From: Cristatella mucedo
Taxonomy: Eukaryota > Bryozoa > Phylactolaemata > Cristatellidae
Direction: 5' to 3'
Length of the DNA stretch: 64,000 nt
Assembly: GCA_009760855.2 (NCBI GenBank)
Contig: WPIO01000026.1
Coordinates: 1,935,501 to 1,999,500, forward strand
The notes beneath the pieces were generated by a model, which saw nothing but the letters and a program-made list of their open reading frames with translations, ran no database searches and was not told the DNA's origin. Each line of letters opens with the position of its first letter. Position 1 is the stretch's first letter. Shown one piece after another: positions 45,591-57,780 of the stretch. Position numbers and translations under genes: made by a program.

Positions 45591-46090
45591 TTCAAGATCG
45601 CCTTCACCGTCAAACACCACTTCTGATGCCATAGATTCGATATACCTAAATCGAACTTGATAAAAAACGCCGAGAAAAGAAGTAAAGAAGAGAGGACAGA
45701 TTGGTAGCCCTGCAACAAAAAAAGATGATGAATCCAAAATTATACGACATACATGTGATATTGCTCATGGCAGTATCGAAAAAACCACTGCCATTCACCA
45801 GATTCGTAAACACAGCAAGCGTATCGGCTTGCAATCTAAGAACCTGAGGAAAAATGTTACTAAGCAGAAGCCAATCGAATAAGGTTCCAACCAAAACACG
45901 CTTAATTGACCTGCGGTAATTTCAGTATGCAGTTGAAGGAATAAAACAAAAGAGTCGTGCATACAGGCTCCAACCTAAATCCAACCATTCAAAGAAAGTC
46001 ATATAAAGAGTCCGATTATTACCAAAAGACTAAGGAAAATAATTTCGTGATTCAAATATGATTTCTACCCTAACGAAACGGCCCAAACGC
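45591..46090. other. No gene seen
   Basis: AT-leaning unique sequence leading into the palindrome. Confidence 0.4.
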
Positions 46091-46126
46091 AAATACATAA
46101 GTAAATCCCAAAATAAATACATATTC

Positions 46127-46168
<42 letters not shown>

Positions 46169-46206
46169 TGGAATATGTATTTATTTTGGGATTTACTTAT
46201 GTATTT
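46091..46206. repeat. Perfect long palindrome around a (TA)n core
   Basis: 46,091-46,137 (aaatacataagtaaatccca...) is the exact reverse complement of 46,160-46,206 (...tgggatttacttatgtattt). The arms are at least 47 bases with no mismatch, separated by TA repeats. A diverged third copy of the arm is at about 47,156-47,203. Confidence 0.95.
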
Positions 46207-46221
46207 ATATATATTTAAAGC

Positions 46222-46308
<87 letters not shown>
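46222..46308. repeat. (GATA)n microsatellite
   Basis: About 21 uninterrupted atag/gata units directly abut the left end of the MITE. Confidence 0.95.
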
Positions 46309-47134
46309 TAGTGGTACCTCGGCTTACGAGTTTAACTCGTTCCGTGCTGGAGCTCGTAATTCAAATTACTCGTATGTCAAGTCACTTTTCCATATTGAAA
46401 TGAATTGAAATACCTTTAATCTGTTCGGGACCCCCAAAAACACTGCGATTTTTGTCACACGTTTTTAGTTAAACAATCTATTCATCAATAACAAATATTG
46501 TTTAAAAAACAATACAACAGAATTTCTTGCAATAAATTGGCTTTATTATACCTAATGTACAGTAGTAAATTGGAGATCAGACAACCTGAAGATGCTAATA
46601 GAGTTAGAGGAGAAAGGCTTAAATGAACATATGAATCTTATTCGCCGAGTTTTGCCCTTTTCGCCTCGCTTTTCTCGCTTTCAGTTCATTGGCTGGGCCT
46701 TTACGCGAGCGCGCCGATTGTTATCAGTTTTCGATCGACTCTCACACGACGATATTGCCTAAATAGAGTACAGTACATACTTAGCTGTTCCTGCCGTAGT
46801 CGGATTTAACACTGGAGTCTGGAGATATTGCGCGTCCAAGCACCGCGATGGCGCGCTCGAGTCTATCTGGGAGCGAACCGACAGGCCTGCACTTGGCGTC
46901 ACACCTGGGTTGTAGGACAGCATCTTGCAACGGAACGTCGTTTGCTGCCCTACCCTTATTGGCCTGAGTAAGCGCACGCACAGTGACGTTCACTGCGGCA
47001 ACTAGTGGTGGAGTATCTGACGCTGGCTCGTAACCTGAATTTTAGCTCGCAACTTATAGCAAAAATCGGCCGAGAGACAGCTTGTACCTCGCAACACTCT
47101 TATGTCGAGACAATCATAAGCCGAGGTACCATTG
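46309..47134. mobile_element. Tc1/mariner-like MITE or non-autonomous DNA transposon
   Basis: Terminal inverted repeats: left tagtggtacctcggcttacgag, right in reverse complement caatggtacctcggcttatga. Sub-terminal parts also pair loosely (cgtaattcaaattactcg versus gctcgcaactt). Length is about 826 bp; it sits at a TA-rich site. No transposase frame is visible. The family is assigned from the TIR style and TA target; the right-hand TA has drifted (CATA). Confidence 0.75.
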
Positions 47135-47155
47135 CATATGTAAATATTATATAAC

Positions 47156-47203
47156 TATATATTGTGATGCATATTTATTTTGGGATTTGCTTACATATTC
47201 GCG
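47156..47203 (+). repeat. Third, diverged copy of the palindrome arm
   Basis: tatattgtgatgcatatttattttgggatttgcttacatatt resembles the right arm at 46,165-46,206. The MITE and the GATA tract therefore lie between two related segments. Confidence 0.65.
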
Positions 47204-49499
47204 TGTATACCTAGAGAAGCCACTTGAGATGGCTAAAATCAAGGCTATCTCGCATAAGTAAAGAAAGGATCCCGTGATCACTATTTTTACAAATACGCGA
47301 GCTACACAAAACCGGGATCCAATTACAACTGAAATCATCTAAGCAAGAAAAATCCCTCATAAAAAAGGTACGTGAACCGCTGAATCCGGGGCTCACTGTC
47401 AACCTGCTATTCTAAGACGAGCACAGTAAGGAGCCCATACATCTATCGACACGGCTGGCACATTCACCGAAAAACTCGAAAATCCGTAAAAAAATAAGCT
47501 GTTTAAAAAAAAGCTTTTTGATAACACTAAATGCTACAGCTGGCTAATTAGTTCGTCAGATCCATAGTTGAATAACGTTATTGCAAATCGTCGTAGTGGC
47601 CAGACATGTAGTCAGGCCAGAATGCTGTGCCTCGAAGCTTGCTGAAAAAGTTGACCATTACGCCTTTGTACTTATTGCGGGTAAATCCAAAATCAAGCTC
47701 AACAGCTCGAACCGGTATCTAAGCTTTGCGGTAGCTCAAGGAGATTTACGACAGCAGCAAGCTGTAACTAAAACCACCAAACGAATTTCTTAAGACTCAT
47801 TAAATTTGGAATAACCATACCAATTGCGAGGAGCACGTAGCGAGCGTCGCATTTCGTAAGCTTGTACAGCAAAGACTTGACCACGCAGCTTCCGACCACA
47901 AAAGTGCGAGTTTTTCCAACGTGCATTTTTTATTACTTTCTTTTCATACCGTCGCACTTCGAAGACCACGAAGACATCCCTCCCTAGCGGGATGAACTGG
48001 AGTGCTTAACCGAATACTCAACGTGGCGGCGCGGAGCTGTCGCGTTCCCGAAAAATTTTCGCACTTCTCACTTGCAGTGCCCTTGCACCTCCAGAGCTGT
48101 CGCTGCTCGTGCGAACCCTTTTAATTCACCCTAAAACCATCCTACTTAAACTGGCTTCCTACTGCTTCATCTGATCCTCAGTGATCCAGCTCCGCGAAAC
48201 GCCAGACGCCAATACCGCACCTGCATGCTAATGCACGCACGCGCGCGCGCACGCGCATACATATACAGGAACACGCCCCTAAAAGGCGAGAGCAGCTACG
48301 CGTGCGGAAGCCCTGGCGACGGCAGCTACCTCGCCCGAGGGCGTCGTAGAGGCTTTAGCGAAGCGATGAGCGGTCGACTGCACGTCAGCAGCGCCTTGAG
48401 CTGAAACCGGACGTCGAACCGAAAGACAAAGCTCCTCCGCCTCCGTCGTCGTTCCGCCGTTCGGCTCTCCCCCGCCCGCTCTTAGGCTCTTCGAAGCGGA
48501 TGTGGGGGCTGCCCTGCCTCTTACGCGGCGACGGGCTATGGGCTGCTAGCACGAGTCGGCGGTCGGCTGCCTCTCGTCCCGCACCCTCTGCCCCGCCTCC
48601 CCGATCCACCACGCGCGCGCGCGTCCTTGGGCGTCGCCGAGCTGTGTGCGAGCGGCAGCGTCGCGTACCGAACTGTCAATCGCGGTGCCCTGCCGGCAGA
48701 GATCGGCCTCGCCGCATTGCCTCGAATAAGGCCCGGTGTGTCGCGCCCGTAGGGGACTGCTCTACATCTGCGGTCCAGCCAGCCGCCGACCTCCACGACC
48801 CGAGTCCCGCGGCGGCGTTCTCCGACTATGGCTGCCGCGGATTAAGCGTCAGTCTTTCCCGGTCAGATCGCAGTGACTGTACGCCTCCCACCCGGCAGCA
48901 GCTTAGGCTGATCGCCAGGCCTTTAATAACAAATAGAACCTCGCTCAGCCTGCCTATGGTCGAGAAGAGGCAGCCAATTCATTCAGCTCATTCATTCAGC
49001 TCATTCGTTCGTCCCTGAAATACACTCACGCCAGCCACGACGCCTACACGTACCATCTGAATATTCCAAGTCGTGGTGGCCAGAAGAAAACACGTCTGCA
49101 TAATGCACAAGAATATTCCTAACCTCTGAAGATTCTTTTACTATCAAGCGAGCAGTAGCTCTTACGTAGAGGCCCTAAAGGTAATTTGGCAACCGATCTA
49201 TTTCGTCACTTTCGGCGACAACCAGCCTCCTCATAAAAGTTAGCTGGTGCAAACTCTTATAGCAATATGCCCTTTATTAATCCACCGGGCCCCTCTAACA
49301 CTTGTTCTGTCTTACATCATACTACTTGTTATGATCGAGCAGGAGTAACTACTGAGTGCAAAGGTCTTTACACATCGCATAATCGCGAAATAATGAATCT
49401 CACATCCAATACCAGTGTAGTGACCGCATGACCCTTACTATTTCGGATAGCGGCAAAGCGCATGCAATGCATCTCCTGTTAAATCTGCACGAAAATTGT
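47204..49499. other. GC-rich island, possible CpG island or exon of an unseen gene
   Basis: From about 48,000 to 49,020 the sequence becomes GC- and CpG-rich, in contrast to its flanks. A (CG/CA)n tract lies at 48,236-48,258. Long frames exist on both strands (48,500-49,018 +; 48,385-48,612 and 48,536-48,796 -), Arg/Ser/Pro/Ala-rich as expected from composition, so none is called. It may be the promoter of a neighbouring gene. The rest of the stretch shows nothing. Confidence 0.4.
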
Positions 49500-49760
49500 A
49501 TTTGCGACAGCATTTAGTGGGTCCTTGCGATTCGTTCTTTGTGTACCTATGCGTGCAGACACTGTGAATGCTGCCACTAACCATATTTGCATGCTGACCC
49601 TGTGCATATTACCTCCAACCGTGTTATGCTTGTTGACACTCAGCATGCTACAACTAACCATTCAATCGTGCTTCATGTACATCTTTTATAAGAGCATAGA
49701 AAGAGAGCAGGTTCTCTAAGGAGGCTGTTACACAAGTATATTATTGTTAGTATTGTAATT
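49500..49760 (+). mobile_element. LINE family A 3' UTR fragment (j)
   Basis: gcatttagtgggtccttgcgattcgtt, then the gcatgctgccactaaccatatttgcatgctgaccctgtgcat repeats and a diverged 3' end match copies d and i2. Confidence 0.8.
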
Positions 49761-49961
49761 TGTAAAGACCTGTAGCTCGAAATACGAAAACACTGACAAT
49801 ACAGTTCACGACATTCTGCACTATGCTGCACGAAGCGCTAACAGCAACACCATATTAGAAAAACCCAACCGATAGCCTGAATATTACGGCCGATACGGCA
49901 GATTACTTCCAGCAGTCTAGTGTTCAGGCTTGCGCTAGGACTCGACCGATCAGCAGACCGT

Positions 49962-51041
<1,080 letters not shown>

Positions 51042-53427
51042 ATAAGAATAATAATAACAATGCACTTGATAAAGCGCCCTCAGAGAACTCAATCTCTCTC
51101 TAGGCGCTTTACATTTGCTGCAAAGGGAAATGCAATTGAATGGTGAGTAATATTATACTTGATAAACAAACAAAATAAATAACGTGGTTAGGGGTGACAT
51201 GCACAGGGTCAACATGCAAATGTGGTTAAAGGCAGCATGCACAGTGTCAGCACTCGTAAGCACATGAAGGACGAAACACAGGGACCCACTAAATGCTCTC
51301 CTAAATAGATGTGTTTTAAGTTCTTTTCAAATTTTGTCAAGTCAGGGGATGTTCTGATGCATGTCGGGAGGACTCTCCAGGTTTTGGGAGCATACGAACT
51401 AAATGCAGGGTCTCTAAATGATTTTAGGGTTGTACGAGGTATTGGTAAACTGTTGGATTCCGAAAAGCCGGTGGTGCGATGGTCTGGTCAAGGCCTGGTG
51501 GGGGAGTAGATCTGAGAGATAGGCTGGAGCCAAAGAATTAAACGACCTAAAAGTGAGCGACAGTACCTTAAAGTCGATCCGTTGCTTGACTGGACGCCAG
51601 GGCAGGTCGGCGAGAAGTGGTGTAATGGGGCAACTGCTTCGCTCACGACAGACAAGCCTAGCTGCAGAGTTTTGCACCAGCTGCAATCGCCTGATCGCAC
51701 ATTCTGGTAGGCCAGTAAGCAGTGAGTTGCAGAAGTCGAGACGGGATGTCACGAATGCATGGACCAACTTAGATGTGGTATCTTTATCTAAACAAGCCCG
51801 AATTTTAGCAATGTTATGAAGCTGAAAATAGGCGGATTTGACTGTGGAGCTGATATGGTCGTCTAACGAGAGGTCGCTTTGGAATATGACACCTAGATTT
51901 CGAGCTGATTAAACAGGAGATATGCTGGCAGAGCAAATTTTGAGCATCAGCCTTTTCAATTTGTGAATCACACTGGGTTTGCTTATAACTAGTAAGTTAG
52001 TTTTATCCTCGTTTAGTTTTAGGAAATTTGCTGCCATCCATGTGCGCATGTCATCAATACATGCAGCACGTGAGTTGAGAGAATTTGAGGTGCTCGGCAG
52101 CTGGGAGGGATCAAAGCAAAGGTACAACTGAGTGTCATCCGCATAGAAGTGAAAGCCAAGATTGTGCTTCGCAATCACATCAGCAAGAGAAAGAGATAAA
52201 CCGTGAAAAGAACCGGACCTAGCACGGACCCCTGAGGTACCCCATGTTTCAGAGGTACCTCAGATGATCTTTGTCCATTCACGTTAATACTTTGGAGTCT
52301 CCCACTGAGAAAGGACCTGAACCACTGCAGAGCAGTGCCAGTGATGCCCAGGCACTGATGCCAGATGAGAGGAGCTCTACAAGAACTTTGAGATCGATAG
52401 TATCAAAAGCTGCCGAAAGATCGAGCAACACAAGCTGAGATACTCTACCCATGTCTGCACTCCTAAGTAGGTCGTTGTATACCCTAAGCAATGCTGACTC
52501 TGTGGAGTGATTAGCCCTAAAGCCAGACTGGAACTTACTAGCAAGGTGTGAGATTTCGATGTATGAGTTGAGCTGGTCCGCCACGACCCGTTCCAGTGTC
52601 TTTGATAGGAGTGGTAGAAGGGAGACTGAGCGGTAGTTGCTAAAGTTCTCTTGGTCTAGTATTGCTTTATTGTGGCCTGACTATAGCTTTTTTGAAAGGT
52701 GCTGGGACATGACCTGAGGCTAATGACATAGTAATGATGTTAGTTATGCATGGCAGCAGCAGATCAATGCAACGTAGGAGCAGGACAGTGGGAATAGGGT
52801 CCAGAGGACTTGTCTTCTTTGATTGAGATACGAATGTCAGGACAAGATCACTAGTGACCTGCTTAAATGTTGACATTGAGGTGCAGCCAGGAATCAGGGA
52901 ACAGCATTCTAGTGGGGATATTGTCAGCGCAGGGATGGACTCCCTGATCTTGTCTATCTTTTGCACAAAGAATCGAGAGAAGCGATCGGCTAGATCGTCT
53001 CAAGGATCATAAGTTAGGGAGCTAATATGGGTGCGGTTGAGGAGATGGTTTATCGTCGACATCAGCATTTTTGGATTGTTCATCTGTGATTCAACAATGT
53101 TTTCACAGAAGCTAGACTTGGCCTTTGCTAGCATTGATTGGTACGACCTACAGTAGTCTTCATATGCCTGTCGATGGACAGTCAGTCCAGATCTTTTGTA
53201 TGCTTTTTCAAGCTTTTGCTTAGTATACCAGGCTAGTTTAATGTCTGTGGTAAACCATAGACCGTCTGGGGGGGGGGGCGGCGCACAGTGAGCTTTGTCA
53301 GAGATGCAAACTCATCGAGCGTGTCAGCTAGTGTCGTGTTGTAGCTATCTACCAATTATTATAGGTCGGAAGGAGGACTGAGCAGCAGAGGTGAAGCAGA
53401 TATTCTCGCACGGACAGCATCGATGTC
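51042..53427 (-). mobile_element. LINE family A, longest copy (f): RT and 3' UTR
   Basis: Read leftward from 53,427: linker, ITNIITMSLASGHVPAPFKK-like RT entry (about 52,700), SYIEISHLASKFQSGFRANH (about 52,550), LVLLDLSAAFDTID (catalytic Asp, about 52,400), GFHFYADDTQLYLCFDPSQL (catalytic YADD, about 52,130), NLGVIF region, then LVHAFVTSRLDFCNSLLTGL and the RT tail. The 3' UTR ends in (taa)n at 51,042. It is a CR1/L2-like reverse transcriptase. A few stops and shifts interrupt it. Copy e supplies the endonuclease half missing here. Confidence 0.92.
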
Positions 53428-53665
53428 AAATATGAACGGCAATTGCTTATGCGTGCTGACACTGTGCATGCTGCCACTAACTACACTTGCATGCTGATCC
53501 TGTGCATGTCATCCCTAACCATGTTATTTAAGTTGTGTATCAAGCAAGATATTAGTCACCATTCAATCGCAGCTCCCTTTGCAGCAAATGTAAAGCACGT
53601 AGAAAGAGATTGAGTTCTCTGAGGGCACGTTATCAAGTGCATTATTATTACTCTAATTATTATTA
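53428..53665 (+). mobile_element. LINE family A 3' UTR fragment (g), head-to-head with copy f
   Basis: tgcttatgcgtgctgacactgtgcatgctgcc through ggcacgttatcaagtgcattattatta is a + strand family A 3' end. It directly abuts the 5'-truncated end of copy f, which runs the other way. Confidence 0.85.
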
Positions 53666-53869
53666 TTATTATTAGTGTTCTATAGACAGGAACCATTGCA
53701 GAAAACACCAATGATTTTGCCGGTCATGTCGTCCGCCGCTGTCAAAATATTAATCATGATTCTAAAAATATAATGGCTCAGAACCTCTCAGTCTATACGT
53801 TGTCGTCCTTAAAGCCGGAACCATGCGATAAGCATTACTGTACATTGGTAATGCATTACATGCAGTACC

Positions 53870-53880
53870 TGTAAATTGCC

Positions 53881-53942
<62 letters not shown>

Positions 53943-54000
53943 CAGTTCCCTGAGGGTGCTATACAGATGCCTTATTACTGTTATTATTATTCTTATTACT
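53870..54000 (+). mobile_element. LINE family A 3' terminus (h) expanded by (GA)n
   Basis: tgcctagagag...agattcagttccctgagggtgct...ttattattatt is the family A end, in which the internal agagagatt has grown into a (GA)n array of about 58 bases (53,882-53,940). Confidence 0.75.
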
Positions 54001-54410
54001 ATTACTGCCGTGCTCTGCATGTTGCAGTTGAGATGGGCTCTGAGCGTCGCGCGAACAACCTGTATATGCTCTGACTGGTACGGAACACCTGTATCCCTTC
54101 GATGCTGTCGAATAGACTGCTCTGTGCTGCGGCGATAGGCTTGTATAAAGGCGCACGAGCGCTCTGCACTGCTTCATTGCTACTGTCTGCTTGCGTGCAC
54201 GTGTTGGCGCTGCACCAACAAGTCACTAGCCACGAATAAAGGCATTAGCTTCACCGATATTTGCCGCGCATCGGCGAGGTGGAGCGCCGTTACGAGCCCT
54301 CTTTGCTGGAGCGAGGGTATCCTTGCACACGCCACTACAGCGAGCTTACAGCACCGGTGCCCATCGACTCTAAAGCCGGAAAGCTTTAGTCCAGAAGCCT
54401 CTCTAAACTT
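54001..54410. other. No gene seen; start of the GC-rich USF upstream region
   Basis: GC content rises from here towards the USF start. Minus-strand frames (54,002-54,226; 54,180-54,437) have no motifs. Confidence 0.35.
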
Positions 54411-54414
54411 AAAT

Positions 54415-54450
54415 ATGGCCGAAAAAGGAGCAGCCACCGCTCCCGAATAA
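54415..54450 (+). other. Eleven-codon mini-ORF ending at a perfect splice donor
   Basis: ATG GCC ... GAA TAA (MAEKGAATAPE) ends at 54,450 and is followed immediately by GTAAGT. It could be an upstream ORF in a 5' non-coding exon of the USF gene or of another transcript, or chance. Confidence 0.3.
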
Positions 54451-54454
54451 GTAA

Positions 54455-55220
54455 GTTAACTGAAATTTATCAAGTGAAGCGCGAAAGCGGAGCTGGAGCC
54501 GCAAGAGTTCTGTTATTGTAGTCACGTGACATTCGCGAACGCCGCTGCACCTACACGTTAGCACCGCGTAGATCAGCCTGATACTATGGGGCAGTTTCGG
54601 GATGGTCTCCTGCAGTAGTAGTATAAATTCTTAGAACTAAAGCACTACACTGCACTTTCATTGGTTGGCATGCCGGCTCCTACACAGCGGTGCGCCTACT
54701 GGGACGTGAGATCGCCAAGAAAGGCCCTAACGTAAAAGGTAGCTTATCAGGCAGCTTGCGGGCGTGTCGACCCACGTTTCTCACTTAGTATATGGCAACA
54801 GAGGAGTCAGGACTACTACTGGGTGTCACTACTCTTCGTTGACGTGCGAGCGGTTAATCGATCGAGCGCGCACTATATGGGGTAACGCCGGATCGGGACG
54901 GACCGCACAACCGCCGACCACCGGCGCGGATGTGGCTTTCAGTCAATCGTAGCTAGCCCTAACTATGTAAAACAAAGCAGTAACTATTTTTATGAATATC
55001 ATTGGAAGTATAATGCTAGACAGTTAAGACACTTGGACCTCGTGAAAAGCGCGCCAACCGGACGTTTCGTTCTGCTGCCGCGCAATGGTACATCTACGAA
55101 CGGCATCAGCTCGCATTCGCCATATTCGTCACATGCCCCTGGCGCATCTCACATGACCTGTTGTTTGGCCCCGTGATCAGCAATTACTCCTGAGGAAATT
55201 CGAAAGCGATTTTTGCGTAA
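54455..55220 (+). promoter_or_regulatory. Presumed USF promoter and 5' UTR region
   Basis: GC- and CpG-rich sequence immediately upstream of the predicted USF start codon. A TATA-like 'gtataaattc' occurs at about 54,619. The transcription start is not determinable. Confidence 0.35.
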
Positions 55221-55252
55221 ATGGACGTTTTAGACCAGTCGCCGGATTCCGG
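55221..55252 (+). CDS. Usf: USF coding exon 1
   Basis: ATG plus nine further codons (MDVLDQSPDS) and two bases, then donor GTGAGC at 55,253 (phase 2). Chosen as the start because the peptide resembles the USF2 N-terminus and its phase fits exon 2. No alternative ATG exon with matching phase was found. Confidence 0.65.
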
Positions 55253-57747
55253 GTGAGCACCTTTTCGTTTGTTTGAGGCAGCTGACGTTTAGTCAGCACG
55301 TAGGATGGCGTTGGGCTACGTACGGCTCGTCTAATACCGGGTACTGAGTAGCTGTCGCCGGTGGCGGTCCGCGTAGCACACTTTCGTTTTGAAGGACACG
55401 TGCTCGGCGCGATCTAGGTGCCGGCCGGCAGTGGTCCTGCTTCGATATGTCACATAGGCATAGCGCTGCCGCACAATGAGCTAGTTGCTATGTGCCTAAT
55501 AATACTCGATATTAGGTGAAAGTCGGTTCAAGGTATTTGTGCTCTACGTGAGGCCACACCCATTCAGCTCTGAAATTGCCGTTTGCCCACTCTGAGCGCA
55601 CCGGCAGAATTTGGTTTTCGAGACCGGCCTATAAGTAGGAAGTCATGTCCACAGGGCTTCCTGTTAACTGGTGTTTTGTGTATAGCCGCTCTCGTCCTGC
55701 GGATGTGACCTCGTGCGAAAGCGTGCCGCCAAGCAGGAGACGCTGGGCTTACGGTCAATATAGCTTCGCTAGGTCGCGTGGCTGACCGCTAAAAATGTGA
55801 GGCCCGCACCAGATTCGGTCGCAGCTGTTGCAAGTCGGGACTGAAGCCCGGTTGGTTATGAGCCACTGTGCGTTTATGGCCCACCGGCGCTACCATAGGA
55901 TTGTACGCAGCCGCCCTTCCAAATAGCTCTATTATATCCATCCACCCGGCCTATCGAGCTGCTTGGGGCTCTTGAAAAGCGAACTAGCTCTGCCTTGCAC
56001 TGGCTGGTCTGAAGCACTAACCGTGGGGCCTTGTTCGTAGTCCGTAGGCTCGGCAAGTCAAGGACATCGCTTCATGCCAGCCGTCGGCCTGCTGTAAATA
56101 CGGGCATGCGCTTGAGCAAACCTGCGAGGTTACGTCCACATGCTGTTGCATCTGAGTGTATGGGTGGTTGGGGTTGGATGTTTAAGTGGATGTGTGTGTT
56201 TGTTTGTTGTGTGTTTGTTTGTTGTTGTGTGTGTGTGTGTGTTTGTTGTGTGTGTGCCTCCTCTTCTTTCTGCTTCCTCCTCCTGCTTCCACTCGTGCTC
56301 CTTACCTTCCTCTTCCTACTCTTCCTACCTGCTGCTCTTCTTTTTCTTATGATCTTTTTCTTATGATCTTTTTCTTATGATCTTTTTCTTATGATCTTTT
56401 TCTTATGATCATCCTCTTACTCGTTCCATGCCATTCCTGCTGCTACTATCGTGCAATGCAGGCATCAAAGTGTTGGGGGCACTCTAATGTATCTGGCAAT
56501 TGGTCTGTGTTTGCAATGTAGTGGTTTGCGATAGGTCGTGTAGCTTTGCCTGTTGTAAGCGTGTGCTGCTCAGCATGTTGCAATAGCCGATGTGCTCGAA
56601 GACAGCGTGCCCAAATTGTGTGACAACTTGTGCTTATATAACTAAGCATGAGCCCGAGTGCTGCTGTGCCTCTCCACACTCATCTGGATAAATCGGTAGA
56701 CTCATAAGTTGCTAGCAGTCTCCACCCCTTCCTCACAGGAGATTTGCTACTCTTTGTCCACCATCCTTTAGAGCATGAAATCCCCGGAGCTAGAATGGAT
56801 GACCACGGGCATGCTGTCATTGACCAGCATGCTCTCTCACTCTCTCGCACACACTCTCTCACTCGCTCTCACACACACTGTCGTGCTGCTGATGCCCCCA
56901 CACTGCTGCCGAGGCTTCCCTGCGGTTTGCTTACTGCTTGCTTTTACACTGCCACAGGTCTCGCGAGAAAGAAGATTCGCTGGAGCAGTCAGATGGTGAG
57001 TCTTGCTGGAGCTAGTTGCTGACTACTTGTTAAAACTTGTTTAAAGGCTCCTTTGTGCTGGCTTCTTCTGACATTGGCAAGGCAGCACTGCCGAACCTCC
57101 CCCCCCCCTCACCACGACTCTCAGATGGCTAGCGCTGACCTAGCAGCTCATGGATGCTGCCCATTCTTTATAATTGCGTCCGACCGTTAGCAGCAACCAC
57201 CATACAGCAAGCACGAGCATGCTCGCTGCATTCGATCGGCAGCCCTGCTCTTTGTCGTTCAGTGGAACGAGGTCGCTGTTCGCCGAGATTTAAGCGAGCG
57301 CTGCTCTGGCGTGCCCGCTTTTCAGATGATGTGAGTGACGGCCAGCAGCAGCGCCATCATCTAGTCGCGGATGCAGCTCTGACGATTGATCCGATTCACT
57401 ACCATCAGTACCGTGCCGATGGGCAAGGTAGCATGGCGCGGTCCAGTGGTGCGATATTCTGCTGCCCTCCTGCTTACTGACAGGGCAGCGTGGCTGCCTG
57501 GTGGTGCCAGCTCTGTTGTCGAGGCCGCTTGGATGAGTTTGCTGTAGAAGCGCAAAGTGTGGCGCTACCGACTGAGAAGTACCGACTGAGAAGTATCACT
57601 TCTCAGTCGGTAGCTCCTGAGTAAGGCTGGACTGGGTGGATGTGCTGCCGCCTGGCTTCATTTAGCTCGAGCTTTATCTAGCCAACTCAGAGCCTGAGAA
57701 AGTTTGGGTGCACCAAAGGTGCTTAATCTCACGTAACAGAGGCAGAA

Positions 57748-57780
<33 letters not shown>

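Noticed and set aside
48385-49018. Genes on either strand in the GC-rich island
   Set aside because: Overlapping open frames on both strands are expected from high GC; no domain, no convincing splice structure.
56140-56380. Cys/Val/Leu-rich membrane-like ORFs in USF intron 1
   Set aside because: Translations of TG and pyrimidine repeats.
56783-56860. ATG at about 56,794 (MDDHGHAVIDQHA) as an alternative USF start exon
   Set aside because: No usable in-phase splice donor before exon 2 at 56,958, and the peptide does not resemble USF N-termini, unlike the exon at 55,221.
57262-57335. Possible extra USF exon ending at GATGAT|GTGAGT
   Set aside because: Its phase does not match both neighbouring introns and the peptide lacks USF similarity.
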